Shown here piece by piece: positions 41,601-49,655 of a DNA stretch of 49,655 nt. The notes below the pieces were generated by a model. It was not told where the DNA came from. It saw only the letters and a list, made by a program, of their open reading frames with translations, and did not search any database. A program made the position numbers and the translations under genes. This DNA is from Streptomyces catenulae (GTDB lineage Bacteria; Actinomycetota; Actinomycetes; Streptomycetales; Streptomycetaceae), in assembly GCF_000718015.1 (NCBI RefSeq), contig NZ_JODY01000042.1, forward strand, positions 1-49,655. The letters are read 5' to 3'. How positions within the stretch are numbered: position 1 is the first letter of the stretch; every line of letters begins with the position of its first letter.

Positions 41601-42569
41601 ATGAGCAGCACGTCGCGTGGGGCGCGTACCGCGCTCGCCGCGGGCACGGTGGCCGCACTGGCGGCGACGCTGGCCGCCTGCGGGGGCCAGAGCCTGGAGG
41701 ACAAGGGAGCGGCGCACGGAAAGGGCGGCGGCAAGGGCGAAATCGTCGTCGGCTCGGCCGTTTTCACCGAGTCGAAGGTGCTCGCGCAGATGTATTCCAA
41801 GCTGCTGGGAGCCGCCGGATACGACGCCCGCATCCAGACCCTCGACAATCGCGAACTGTATGAACCGGCCCTGGAGAAGGGCCAGATCGACGTCGTCCCC
41901 GAATACGCCTCCACGCTCGCCGAATTCCTCAACGCGAAGACGAACGGCGCGAAGGCGAAGCCCGTTGCCTCCGGTGACATCGACAAGACCGTCACCGCAC
42001 TGAAGAAGCTCGCCGGTCCGCGCGGACTCAAGGTCCTCCCGGCAGGTGCCGCCGCCGATCAGAACGCCTTCGCGGTCACCACCGAATTCGCCGCGAAGCA
42101 CAAGCTGAAGACCCTGTCCGACCTCGGCGCCTCCGGACAGAAGGTCACCCTCGCCGCCGGTGAGGAGTGCGAGACCAGGCCCTTCTGCAAGCCCGGGCTG
42201 GAGCGGACGTACGGCATATCCGTCGCCGGTATCGACCCGAAGGGCGTCGGCTCCCCGTCGTCCAAACAGGCCGTCAAGGACGGTACCGATCAGGTGGTTC
42301 TGACGACGACCACCGACGCCACCCTCGACAACTTCGGGCTGGTCCTCCTCACCGACGACAAGAAGCTGCAGAACGCCGACAATGTGCTGCCCGTCGTGAA
42401 TGCCAAAAGCGCAGGTGACAAGGGAATCGAGGCGGCGCTCGGCAAGCTCACGGACGTCCTCACCACCAAAGATCTGATCACCCTGAACCGTAAGGTCGAC
42501 GCCGAGCGGCTCAAGCCCGAGGAGGTCGCGCAGACTTATCTGGAGGCCAAGGGTCTGCTGAAGAAGTAA
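41601..42569 (+). CDS. Osmoprotectant-type substrate-binding lipoprotein (OpuCC/ProX/OsmF-like)
   Basis: A 322-residue exported lipoprotein with a lipobox LAAC (Cys27). The mature domain belongs to the OpuAC/ProX fold: IVVGSAVFTESKVLAQMYSK, NRELYEPALEKGQIDVVPEY, LPAGAAADQNAFAVT and KDGTDQVVLTTTTDATLDNF. It should deliver glycine betaine, choline or a similar solute to the permeases encoded just upstream. ATG at 41601 with GAAGGA seven bases upstream. The exact ligand cannot be read without modelling the aromatic pocket. Confidence 0.92.
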   Translation: MSSTSRGARTALAAGTVAALAATLAACGGQSLEDKGAAHGKGGGKGEIVVGSAVFTESKVLAQMYSKLLGAAGYDARIQTLDNRELYEPALEKGQIDVVPEYASTLAEFLNAKTNGAKAKPVASGDIDKTVTALKKLAGPRGLKVLPAGAAADQNAFAVTTEFAAKHKLKTLSDLGASGQKVTLAAGEECETRPFCKPGLERTYGISVAGIDPKGVGSPSSKQAVKDGTDQVVLTTTTDATLDNFGLVLLTDDKKLQNADNVLPVVNAKSAGDKGIEAALGKLTDVLTTKDLITLNRKVDAERLKPEEVAQTYLEAKGLLKK

Positions 42570-42633
42570 CCACCGGGAAACGGATTGGTGGGCGGCGCCC
42601 CATCGGCCTCGGGCGCACGGTAAGTTTCTGGCC

Positions 42634-44052
42634 ATGCCACGAGGACGCCACCGCCATTCACCACCCCTCCACCGGCTGCTTCCTCCCTCCTCGGTCGCCG
42701 GCGCGTCGATCGCCTGCGCCGCCGGGACCTGGTTCGTCGGCGACGACCTGGTGCAGCGGGTGCTCGCCGCCGGGGCCGCGGGTGCCGCGGTCACCGGCGC
42801 GGCGCTGCTGCGCGCCTGGGACCGCAAGGCCGGCAAGCGCGTCGCCGAACTGGGCCGCGCCCGCGTCCGCGACGAGTGGCGCACCGAGGAGCGGATCGCC
42901 GAACTCGAATCGGACGCCGAGGAGTCCCGCGAGATCCGCGCCGCCCTGGACACCAAGCTCCGCGCCAAGCGCGCCGAGCTGGCCAGACTGCGCACCGAAC
43001 ACGCGGACCTGCTGCGCCGCTACGCCACCGCCGAGACCGAGCGGGCCGGTGCCCTGGAGCACCGCCGTCAGCTCGCCATAGAGGCGACGGCGCCCGCCGC
43101 GGCGCTGCCCGCGCCCGCCGGTGCCCCGGCGGCCGAGCGCACCGCACCGGGCGCCACCGGCGGTACGCCCCGTCAGGACGTGGCGGTGCGGCCCCGATCC
43201 GGCGTCGCGGCCGTGTCCGGGCGCCCCGCCCCGGCGACGTTCGCGCAGGCCGACCGCGCACTCCGCGAGCTGAGCCGCAACGCCGCCCGGCAGCGCGCCG
43301 CCCGTACGGATCCCCCCGGCGACCGTCCGCGCGGCAAGCACGCGGCCCCGGCCGCCGCCGGACCCGAGGCGGGCGCACCGGCCGGGCCGTCGCTGCGGCC
43401 CGTCCCGGCGGCCGCCGCGGCCGTCGCGCCGCCCGCCGCGCCCCGGCCCACCGCCTCCCGTGAGATCGGCGGCTTCGACTTCTTCGGCAACGCGGCGGCC
43501 CCGGCGCTGCCCGCGCCCATGGAGGAGGACCTGGCCGATGTCGTCGGCGACGAGGCCATAGCCGAGCAGACCGTCCGCGCCGCCGCCCGGCTCCGTCCGG
43601 CGGAGTCGGAGACGACCGGCGGCACCGGCGCCCACCGCGCCCCCGCCCCGGCCGAGACCTCCGCGACCGGCCCGCAGGCACCGGCGGCCGAGGCCACGGC
43701 GGAAGCCACCGCTCCGGTGACCGGGGCCCCGGCTCCGGCCGCCGCGCAGAACACGGCGCCCGAGGCGGTGCCGTCCGAGGCCACGGACGGCACCGAGGCG
43801 CAGCGCCCGGCGCCGGAGGACACCGCCACCGAGACCGCCGCCGACGCCACGGCCCCCGAAGACGGCTCCGACGCGGACACCGCCGCGCAGGACACCGCCG
43901 AGACGGAGGCCACCGACGCGGACGCCACGGGCGAGGACGCCTCCGGCAAGGACGCCCCCGGCAAGGACGGTGTGGGCGAGGTCATCGACCTCACCGCCCA
44001 CGACGACACGGAACAGCTCGACCTGGCCGGTCTCCGCACCGCCATCTCGTAG
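42634..44052 (+). CDS. Membrane-anchored coiled-coil protein with long acidic disordered tail
   Basis: A 472-residue protein of unknown function. A basic N-terminus (MPRGRHRHSPPLHRLL) leads to one or two hydrophobic segments (about residues 22-60: SVAGASIACAAGTWFVG, LAAGAAGAAVTGAALLRAW). A highly charged coiled coil spans about 63-145 (RVAELGRARVRDEWRTEERI and following). The remaining two-thirds are Ala/Pro/Thr/Glu-rich, becoming strongly acidic, with TA, EA and DA repeats near the end and the closing motif EVIDLTAHDDTEQLDLAGLR. No catalytic motif seen. It follows the osmoprotectant operon by 64 bases but is probably independent. A strong bidirectional terminator follows. Confidence 0.82.
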   Translation: MPRGRHRHSPPLHRLLPPSSVAGASIACAAGTWFVGDDLVQRVLAAGAAGAAVTGAALLRAWDRKAGKRVAELGRARVRDEWRTEERIAELESDAEESREIRAALDTKLRAKRAELARLRTEHADLLRRYATAETERAGALEHRRQLAIEATAPAAALPAPAGAPAAERTAPGATGGTPRQDVAVRPRSGVAAVSGRPAPATFAQADRALRELSRNAARQRAARTDPPGDRPRGKHAAPAAAGPEAGAPAGPSLRPVPAAAAAVAPPAAPRPTASREIGGFDFFGNAAAPALPAPMEEDLADVVGDEAIAEQTVRAAARLRPAESETTGGTGAHRAPAPAETSATGPQAPAAEATAEATAPVTGAPAPAAAQNTAPEAVPSEATDGTEAQRPAPEDTATETAADATAPEDGSDADTAAQDTAETEATDADATGEDASGKDAPGKDGVGEVIDLTAHDDTEQLDLAGLRTAIS

Positions 44053-44101
44053 CCCGGGCGGCCCGGCCCCGTCACGGCGGCCCGGTCCCGTACAGCAGAA
44101 A

Positions 44102-44139
44102 CACCGGCCCCTCCCCGAAACTCCGGGGAGGGGCCGGTG
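44102..44139. terminator. Bidirectional terminator, 16-bp stem
   Basis: A 15-bp perfect stem (44102-44116 with 44125-44139) with one more closing pair inside, between convergent genes. Confidence 0.88.
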
Positions 44140-44164
44140 CCGTTGGTGCGCGGGGCGGGTGGGC

Positions 44165-45307
44165 CTACTTGTCGATGTCGCCGACGACGAAGAAGAGTGA
44201 CCCCAGGATCGCCACCATGTCCGCGACGAGCGTGCCCGGCAGCAGCTCCGTCAGGGCCTGGATGTTGTTGAACGAGGCGGAGCGCAGCTTCAGGCGGTAC
44301 GGGGTCTTCTCGCCCTTGGAGACGAGGTAGTAGCCGTTGACGCCGAGCGGGTTCTCCGTCCACGCGTACGTCGCGCCCTCGGGGGCCTTCAGCACCTTCG
44401 GCAGCCGCTGGTTGATCGGGCCCGGCGGCAACTCCGCCAGCCGGTCCAGACAGGCGTCGGCGAGGTCGAGGGAGTTGTGGCTCTGCTCCAGCAGGCACTC
44501 GAAGCGGGCCAGGCAGTCGCCCTCCTCCCGCGTGACGACCTGCAGCGTCTCCGCCAGCTCCCGGTAGGCGAGGTACGGCTCGTCGCGCCGCAGGTCGAAG
44601 TCGACGCCGGACGCCCGCGCGATCGGCCCCGACACCCCGTACGCGTGCACCGCCTCCCGGGAGAGGACGCCGATGCCGCGGGTCCGGCCACGGAAGATCT
44701 CGTTGCCCAGGACCAGATCGTCGAAGACGGACATCCGGGCCCGCACCTGCGCCACGGCGTGCCGCGCGCGGCCCAGCCATCCCGCGGGCAGGTCCTCCTT
44801 GAGACCGCCGACGCGGTTGAACATGTAGTGCATCCGGCCGCCGGAGACCTCCTCCATGACCGTCTGCAACTCTTCCCGCTCCCGGAACGCGTGGAAGACC
44901 GGCGTGATGCCGCCCAGCTCCAGCGGGTACGAGCCGAGGAACATCAGATGGTTGAGGACGCGGTTCAGCTCCGCCAGCAGCGTCCGCGTCCACACGGCGC
45001 GCTCGGGGACCTCCATGCCGAGCATCCGCTCGACGCCGAGGACCACCCCCAGCTCGTTGGAGAACGCCGACAGCCAGTCGTGACGGTTGGCGAGCATGAT
45101 GATCTGGCGGTAGTCCCGCGCCTCGAACAGCTTCTCCGCGCCGCGGTGCATATAGCCGATCACCGGCTCCGCATGCTGGATCCGCTCGCCGTCCAGCACC
45201 AGACGCAGCCGCAGCACGCCGTGCGTGGAGGGGTGTTGCGGGCCGATGTTCAACACCATGTCGGTGCTCTCCGCCGCGCCGCCGATGCCGACCGTCGTCT
45301 CCGTCAT
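44165..45307 (-). CDS. nuoD: NADH-quinone oxidoreductase subunit D-like protein (stand-alone NuoD)
   Basis: A 380-residue homologue of NuoD/NDUFS2, the 49-kDa subunit that forms the quinone pocket of complex I. Conserved blocks: [64 protein letters not shown] and [11 protein letters not shown]. It lacks the paired Cys motifs of hydrogenase large subunits, so it is not a NiFe enzyme. No other nuo gene is in the window, so this is an extra copy away from a main operon. The gene directly upstream on the same strand encodes a MidA/NDUFAF7-type methyltransferase. The mitochondrial NDUFAF7 target Arg corresponds to Arg55 here. ATG 45307 has no Shine-Dalgarno. Confidence 0.93.
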   Translation of the reverse strand: MTETTVGIGGAAESTDMVLNIGPQHPSTHGVLRLRLVLDGERIQHAEPVIGYMHRGAEKLFEARDYRQIIMLANRHDWLSAFSNELGVVLGVERMLGMEVPERAVWTRTLLAELNRVLNHLMFLGSYPLELGGITPVFHAFREREELQTVMEEVSGGRMHYMFNRVGGLKEDLPAGWLGRARHAVAQVRARMSVFDDLVLGNEIFRGRTRGIGVLSREAVHAYGVSGPIARASGVDFDLRRDEPYLAYRELAETLQVVTREEGDCLARFECLLEQSHNSLDLADACLDRLAELPPGPINQRLPKVLKAPEGATYAWTENPLGVNGYYLVSKGEKTPYRLKLRSASFNNIQALTELLPGTLVADMVAILGSLFFVVGDIDK

Positions 45308-45371
45308 GGGAACAGTCTCGCGCACGCCCCGGGACGGCCGGAAACGCGGCCCCACGCCCGACCCGAACCGC

Positions 45372-46418
45372 TCACCCCCGCGGACGCAGCAGTTCCGCAC
45401 ACTCCGGACCGACCGGCTCGACGAGCCAGCCGAAGCCGCCCAGCCCCGCCGGATCGGTCAGCTCCGCCGCGGCGCCCGCGGCCGACAGCGCCCGTACGTA
45501 CCCGGCGGGATCGGCCGAGGCGAGCGCGAGCGGCGGACGGCGGCCCGTCACACCCAGCGTGTGCAGGGCGGCCCGCTGGGACAGGAGACGGCCCGTCGGC
45601 CCGGCGCACGCGTCGAGCGCCACATGGGCGGTCACATCCACCGACCCGTCCGGGACCGGCGCCACCTCACGGCCCGCGCGGAACCCGGTGAGCGTGCCGA
45701 ACGGCGGACGGTCGGCCCGGGTGTGCGCGTAGTCGGCGGCGACCGCCAGCCCGGCGCGGAGCGACCGGACCGCCCGCGCCCACGCCGCGTCCCGGGGTCG
45801 CCCGATCTCCCCGCGCGTCCCCGGGGCGGGCGGCGCCGCCCCCGGCGGACGCAGCGCCTCCGGGGCGAGCACCGGCCACCACCGGGCGAGCCAGTCCGCG
45901 TCCGCCCCCTCGACCGGCCCGCCCGGCCGCTCCGCGCCGTCCGCCCGGACCAGCACCCGGCGCACCACCCCGTCCGCGTCCGCCGCCACGACATCGACGG
46001 GGACGTTGTCCAGCCACTCGTTCGCGAAGAGCAGCCCCACCGCCGCACCCGGCTCCGGCAACCGCGCCGACCAGTGGATCCGCCCGTCGAGACCGGCCGG
46101 ACGCCCGGCGCGCTCCACGGCGTACGGGCGGAGCCGCGCCAACAGGCCGGGGTCCGCGTCCAGGGCGGCGAGCACCCCGGTCAGCAGCTCACCGCGGCCC
46201 GCGCCGACATCGACGAACGTCAGCTCCTCCGGGTGCCCGAGCGCCGCGTCCACCTCCCGCAGCAGCCGCGCGACCGCCCCGGCGAACAGCGGTGAGGCAT
46301 GCACCGACGTGCGGAAATGCCCCGCGGGGCCGGGGCCGCCCGGCCGGGTGTAGAAACCGTCGGGCCCGTACAGGGCCGCCTCCGCCGCATCCCGCCAGCC
46401 GCACCACTCGCTCGTCAC
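45372..46418 (-). CDS. SAM-dependent methyltransferase, MidA/NDUFAF7 family
   Basis: A 348-residue class I methyltransferase. Motif I is [16 protein letters not shown] (SAM binding), and [13 protein letters not shown] matches the NE-LDA-P signature of the MidA/NDUFAF7 family. The opening [19 protein letters not shown] is also typical. In mitochondria NDUFAF7 dimethylates an arginine of NDUFS2, the NuoD homologue, during complex I assembly. Here the gene lies 64 bases upstream of a NuoD-like gene on the same strand. GTG 46418 opens [18 protein letters not shown]; a TACCGT box lies exactly six bases before it. The methylation target is inference. Confidence 0.88.
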   Translation of the reverse strand: MTSEWCGWRDAAEAALYGPDGFYTRPGGPGPAGHFRTSVHASPLFAGAVARLLREVDAALGHPEELTFVDVGAGRGELLTGVLAALDADPGLLARLRPYAVERAGRPAGLDGRIHWSARLPEPGAAVGLLFANEWLDNVPVDVVAADADGVVRRVLVRADGAERPGGPVEGADADWLARWWPVLAPEALRPPGAAPPAPGTRGEIGRPRDAAWARAVRSLRAGLAVAADYAHTRADRPPFGTLTGFRAGREVAPVPDGSVDVTAHVALDACAGPTGRLLSQRAALHTLGVTGRRPPLALASADPAGYVRALSAAGAAAELTDPAGLGGFGWLVEPVGPECAELLRPRG

Positions 46419-46424
46419 GGGGCC

Positions 46425-46430
46425 ACGGTA
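46425..46430 (-). promoter_or_regulatory. Candidate leaderless -10 box of the MidA-type gene
   Basis: TACCGT on the minus strand ends six bases before the GTG at 46418; no Shine-Dalgarno is present. Confidence 0.4.
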
Positions 46431-46601
46431 CGGGGGCGCCGCACCCCGCACCGACGGGGCCGGGCGGGGCGTGCGACGGGGTCCGCGCGCCCCGCGGCCG
46501 GTTCGTCCTCCTCCCCGCCCGCGTACCGTCTCCACCTTCCGGAGTAGGGCCGTCCGGCAGGATCGCTCCTCCGGTTGACCCCGCCGCCCACCCGCCCTGC
46601 C

Positions 46602-46607
46602 TACGCT
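46602..46607 (+). promoter_or_regulatory. Candidate leaderless -10 box of the sensor kinase gene
   Basis: TACGCT ends seven bases before the GTG at 46615. A TTGACC at 46575 is 21 bases upstream, too far for a normal spacer. Confidence 0.4.
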
Positions 46608-46614
46608 GGGTGAC

Positions 46615-47814
46615 GTGCAGCGTCTCTACGACTTCTTCCGCCGGCACCCCACGGGGGTGGACACCTTCTGGGCTGTCCTCCTCCTGGCGTTCAACAGCCT
46701 GTGGATCGTCTCGCCGCACGACGGGACGTCGGACATCACCGCCGTCCTCGTCACCCTCGGCCTCTGCACCGTCCTCGCGCTGCGCCGCAAATGGCCCGAG
46801 CGGATGCTGCTGCTCGCCGTCCTCGTCGGCCTCGTCCAGCTGATCTTCCACGCGGGCGGCAACCCGGCCGACTTCGCGCTGCTCGTCATCGTCTACACCG
46901 TCGCCTCCGGCACCACCCGCTGGGCGTCCCGGCTGGCGCTGGTCGGCGCCTGCCTCGCACCGAGCCTCTTCCTGATGCGCTTCGGCGAACCGGCACCCCC
47001 ACGGCCCGTCTGGGAGGCGGCGTTCGTCACGGTGCTGTTCACCGCCCCGTTCGTCCTCGCCTGGGTGCTCGGCGACTCCGTCCGCACCCGGCGGGCGTAC
47101 TGGGCGCAGCTCCAGGAGAAGGCGGACCGGCTGGAGAAGGAGCGCGAGGCCCAGTCCCGTATCGCCGTCGCCGCCGAACGCGCCCGCATCGCCCGCGAAC
47201 TCCACGACGTCGTCGCCCACAACGTCTCCGTCATGGTCGTCCAGGCCGACGGCGCCGCCTACGTCCTCGACAGCGCGCCCGACCAGGCCCGACAGGCGCT
47301 GGAGACCATCTCCGGCACCGGACGGCAGGCCCTGGCCGAGATGCGGCGGCTGCTCGGCGTGCTGCGCACCGGCGAACAGCCCGAGGGCGGCGAGTACGTA
47401 CCGCAGCCCGGCGTGGAGCAGCTCAGCGACCTCGTCGAGCAGGTGCGCGGCGCCGGACTGCCGGTCGACTTCCGCGTCGACGGCGCCTCCCGCCCGCTGC
47501 CCAGCGGCGTCGCCCTCACCGCGTACCGCATCGTGCAGGAAGCCCTCACCAACACCCGTAAGCACGGCGGACCGGACGCGGGCGCCACGGTCCGCGTCAC
47601 CTACGGGGACGCCGAACTGGAACTCCTCATCGAGGACGACGGCCGCGGCGCGCAGAGCGAGCTGTACGAGGAGGGCGGGGCGGACGGCCTCGGCCACGGC
47701 CTCATCGGGATGCGCGAGCGGGTCGGCATGGTCGGCGGCAGCCTGGAGGCGGGCCCGCGCGACGGCGGCGGCTTCCGGATCGACGCGGTGCTGCCGCTGC
47801 GGCCCGAACGGTGA
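46615..47814 (+). CDS. Sensor histidine kinase (NarL/DesK-type)
   Basis: A 399-residue membrane sensor kinase. The N-terminal 155 residues hold about five hydrophobic helices with little outside the membrane, so it probably senses a membrane or cell-envelope signal. A coiled segment ([18 protein letters not shown]) leads to the HisKA_3 box [20 protein letters not shown] with phospho-acceptor His197. A HATPase domain follows: N-like box [16 protein letters not shown], then IEDDGRG and [16 protein letters not shown] at 46615 with a -10 box seven bases before it. Its response regulator is encoded 165 bases downstream. Confidence 0.94.
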   Translation: MQRLYDFFRRHPTGVDTFWAVLLLAFNSLWIVSPHDGTSDITAVLVTLGLCTVLALRRKWPERMLLLAVLVGLVQLIFHAGGNPADFALLVIVYTVASGTTRWASRLALVGACLAPSLFLMRFGEPAPPRPVWEAAFVTVLFTAPFVLAWVLGDSVRTRRAYWAQLQEKADRLEKEREAQSRIAVAAERARIARELHDVVAHNVSVMVVQADGAAYVLDSAPDQARQALETISGTGRQALAEMRRLLGVLRTGEQPEGGEYVPQPGVEQLSDLVEQVRGAGLPVDFRVDGASRPLPSGVALTAYRIVQEALTNTRKHGGPDAGATVRVTYGDAELELLIEDDGRGAQSELYEEGGADGLGHGLIGMRERVGMVGGSLEAGPRDGGGFRIDAVLPLRPER

Positions 47815-47979
47815 GGCCGCGGTCCGGACGCCGGTGGTGAGTTCCGCCGGTGGGCCGCGGGGGTCCGCCGCGGCCGTCGTCCGGGGCGTGGTTCCATGCG
47901 TCCGTCCCGTCCCGTATCCGTGCCCCGCCGACTTCCGTCCGCCGTACCGCCGTTCCGCATCCGAAGGGAACCCCCTGCC

Positions 47980-48669
47980 ATGACCATCCGTGTGATGCTC
48001 GTCGACGACCAGGCGCTCTTGCGCACCGGATTCCGGATGGTGCTGGCGGCCCAGCCCGACATGGAGGTCGTCGCCGAGGCGGGCAACGGCGTGGAGGCGC
48101 TGGAGGCGCTGCGGGCCACCAAGGTCGACGTGATCCTCATGGACGTCCGGATGCCGCACCTGGACGGCGTCGAGGCGACACGGCGGATCTGCGGCGAGGG
48201 CCGTGCCGCGGACGCGCCGAAGGTGCTGATCCTGACCACCTTCGACCTCGACGAGTACGCGTTCTCCGCGCTCAAGGCCGGGGCCAGCGGCTTCATGCTC
48301 AAGGATGTGCCGCCGGGCGAACTGCTCACCGCGATCCGCGCCGTGCACAGCGGCGACGCGGTCGTTGCGCCGTCGACCACCCGGCGGTTGCTGGACCGGT
48401 TCACGCCGATGTTGCCGGCCGCCCACGCCGAGCCGACCCGCCCCGAACTGGGCCGTCTGACGGAGCGGGAGCGCGAGGTCCTGCTGCTGGTCGCGCAGGG
48501 CCTGTCGAACGGGGAGATCGCGGCGCGGCTGGTGCTCTCCGAGGCCACGGTCAAGACCCATGTCGGCCGCATCCTCACCAAGCTGAGCCTGCGCGACCGC
48601 GTCCAGGCCGTGGTCCTCGCGTACGAGTCGGGGCTGGTGCGGGCGGGGGGCGGCTCCACCGCGGGCTGA
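47980..48669 (+). CDS. NarL-family response regulator
   Basis: A 229-residue partner of the kinase just upstream. The receiver domain has the acidic pair Asp9-Asp10, the phospho-acceptor Asp55 in VILMDVRMP, the Thr of LILTTFD and Lys in FMLKDV. A LuxR-type HTH follows near residue 158 (LTEREREVLLLVAQGLSNGE, then ARLVLSEATVKTHVGRIL). ATG 47980 with GAAGGGAA upstream. Its targets are unknown; the adjacent chitosanase is a possible but unproven one. Confidence 0.95.
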   Translation: MTIRVMLVDDQALLRTGFRMVLAAQPDMEVVAEAGNGVEALEALRATKVDVILMDVRMPHLDGVEATRRICGEGRAADAPKVLILTTFDLDEYAFSALKAGASGFMLKDVPPGELLTAIRAVHSGDAVVAPSTTRRLLDRFTPMLPAAHAEPTRPELGRLTEREREVLLLVAQGLSNGEIAARLVLSEATVKTHVGRILTKLSLRDRVQAVVLAYESGLVRAGGGSTAG

Positions 48670-48728
48670 GGTGCGCGGGAGCCGGGGCGCGGGGGCGTGC
48701 GGGGCCCGTCCGCCGGGCGGGGCGCGGG

Positions 48729-48769
48729 CCGTGCTCCGGGCGGGCGCCGGTCCGTGCTCCGGGCGGGCG
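48729..48769 (+). repeat. 18-bp direct repeat downstream of the response regulator gene
   Basis: CCGTGCTCCGGGCGGGCG occurs at 48729-48746 and again at 48752-48769, a period of 23 bases, between the response regulator stop codon and the chitosanase promoter. Confidence 0.75.
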
Positions 48770-48807
48770 ATCCTGGCGGGTCGGCCGACGGCGCCCCGTG
48801 CGACTCC

Positions 48808-48837
48808 TTGACGGGGACACGTAAACGGGAGCAGATT
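48808..48837 (+). promoter_or_regulatory. Promoter of the chitosanase gene
   Basis: TTGACG (48808-48813), 18 bases, CAGATT (48832-48837), a good vegetative-type promoter. Transcription should start near 48845. Confidence 0.65.
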
Positions 48838-48851
48838 GGGCCCGCTCGGTA

Positions 48852-48864
48852 AGGAAACTTTCCT
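48852..48864 (+). promoter_or_regulatory. Palindromic operator AGGAAACTTTCCT before the chitosanase gene
   Basis: A 13-bp palindrome with a single central base (AGGAAA-C-TTTCCT), just downstream of the expected transcription start, where a repressor would block elongation or open-complex formation. From memory it resembles the operators described for CsnR, the ROK-family repressor of Streptomyces chitosanase genes. Confidence 0.65.
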
Positions 48865-48881
48865 AATCGAAGGGTTCCCCA

Positions 48882-49595
48882 GTGCGGACAAGAAACCTTG
48901 CCCTCGCCACCGTCGCCGGCGCCGCGCTGCTCACCGCAGCCGCCCTGCCGGCCTCCGCCCAGGCCACCACCGCGTCCCCCACCGCGGCCCGGGCCCACCC
49001 CGTCCAGGAAGGCAGCGTCAGCGCCGCCGACCTGCTGGCCAAGCTCAAGAACTGCGACCAGATCTCCAACGGCAAGTACCGCACCGACGCGGAGACCTCC
49101 GCCACGGTCCCCGTCTGCGGCAAGAACGGCGCGGTCTTCTGGAAAGCCGACATGGACATCGACTGCGACGGCCAGATCACCGACCAGTGCAACGAACAGA
49201 CCGACCCCTGGTTCCAGGACGACACCCGCTTCCACCAGTCGGACGGCAAACCGCTCAGCGCCGCCGAGCTGCCGTTCGTCGTCGTCCCCAGCTCCAGCAG
49301 CATCTGGGACTACACCAAGGACGGCATCGACGGCGGCGGCGTCGTCGCCGTCATCTACAACAACCAGGTCGAATACGCCGTCGTCGGGGACACCGGCCCC
49401 GACAAGATCATCGGCGAGGCGTCCTACGCCACCGCCAAGAGCCTGGGCATAGACCCCGACCCGGAGACCGGCGGCGCCGACTCCGGCGTCACCTACATCC
49501 TCTTCAAGAACTCCAAGGCGTCACCCATCGAAAGCCACGACGCCGCGGTCAGCCGGGGGGATGAGCTGGCGAAGAAGTTCTTGCAGGAGAACTGA
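48882..49595 (+). CDS. Secreted chitosanase, glycoside hydrolase family 75
   Basis: A 237-residue exported enzyme cleaving chitosan chains. The signal peptide runs to about LPASAQA (residue 27). The GH75 core is visible: NGAVFWKADMDIDCDGQITD with the conserved Asp cluster, PWFQDDTRF, LPFVVVPSSSSIWDY, and VVAVIYNNQVEYAVVGDTGP with the candidate catalytic acids. The GTG at 48882 has GAAGGG seven bases upstream. A standard promoter and a palindromic operator precede it. The family call rests on these motifs recalled by eye. Confidence 0.88.
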   Translation: MRTRNLALATVAGAALLTAAALPASAQATTASPTAARAHPVQEGSVSAADLLAKLKNCDQISNGKYRTDAETSATVPVCGKNGAVFWKADMDIDCDGQITDQCNEQTDPWFQDDTRFHQSDGKPLSAAELPFVVVPSSSSIWDYTKDGIDGGGVVAVIYNNQVEYAVVGDTGPDKIIGEASYATAKSLGIDPDPETGGADSGVTYILFKNSKASPIESHDAAVSRGDELAKKFLQEN

Positions 49596-49655
49596 GGGGT
49601 GGGTGGGGGCGGGGGTGGGGCCCCCACCCCCCCCTCACCCCCACCCCTCCCTCCC
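49596..49655. repeat. G-run / C-run palindrome at the end of the window
   Basis: Immediately after the chitosanase stop codon there are five G-runs of three to five bases separated by single bases (49596-49620), then mirror C-runs (49621-49655). The strand can form either a long hairpin or a G-quadruplex. It probably acts as the terminator; the window stops inside it. Confidence 0.7.

Noticed and set aside
44165..45307. NiFe-hydrogenase large subunit
   Set aside because: The fold is shared with NuoD, but the N- and C-terminal Cys pairs that bind nickel are missing, and the quinone-site motifs fit NuoD.
1..49655. CRISPR array, mobile element, tRNA or rRNA
   Set aside because: No regular spacer-repeat pattern, no transposase or integrase motifs, and no cloverleaf or rRNA-like sequence was noticed. 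The only tandem repeats are inside coding regions or short.

Overview
The window is very GC-rich actinomycete chromosome, almost certainly from Streptomyces. Codon third positions are nearly all G or C, GTG and TTG starts are common, and the window carries a rodlin/chaplin cluster (proteins of the hydrophobic sheath of aerial hyphae and spores), an XRE-DUF5753/DUF397/anti-sigma-type ATPase group, and the actinobacterial ftsH-fol neighbourhood. I saw no tRNA, rRNA, CRISPR array, transposase or prophage gene.

Layout. 0.2-5.7 kb: secreted glycerophosphodiesterase, membrane acyltransferase, a DeoR-type regulator with a repetitive disordered N-terminus, and a reduced family-A DNA polymerase. 6.0-10.5 kb: surface-protein cluster with two short chaplins, three rodlins and two secreted proteins of unknown function. 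Four of these genes share a CGnnAC-N16-nGTTGn promoter shape like that known for the sporulation sigma factor BldN. 11.0-12.4 kb: nitrilase-fold amidohydrolase, a TatA-type protein and a possible 47-residue protein. 12.7-15.0 kb: DUF397 protein, HATPase and XRE-DUF5753 regulator, linked by two copies of a composite 27-bp element. 15.0-23.3 kb: aldehyde dehydrogenase with PadR regulator, glutamate decarboxylase, LysE exporter, YbjQ protein, DedA protein and ThrE-type exporter.

23.4-38.5 kb is a conserved housekeeping block: inorganic pyrophosphatase, D-Ala-D-Ala carboxypeptidase, zinc metalloprotease-like protein, tilS, hpt, ftsH, folE, then (after an esterase and a phosphatidylglycerol lysyltransferase-like protein) folP, an NTF2-like protein, folB, folK and a DUF3180 protein. 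folE, folB, folP and folK supply four steps of tetrahydrofolate synthesis.

38.6-42.6 kb encodes a complete osmoprotectant-type ABC importer (ATPase divergent from two permeases and a binding lipoprotein). It is followed by an anchored coiled-coil protein, a stand-alone NuoD-like subunit directly downstream of a MidA/NDUFAF7-type methyltransferase, a NarL-type two-component system, and a secreted GH75 chitosanase with a palindromic operator just downstream of its promoter. The window ends in a striking G-run/C-run palindrome.

The most interesting signals are the shared element of the XRE/DUF397/HATPase group, the promoter family of the surface cluster with its two unexplained secreted proteins, and the MidA-NuoD gene pair.
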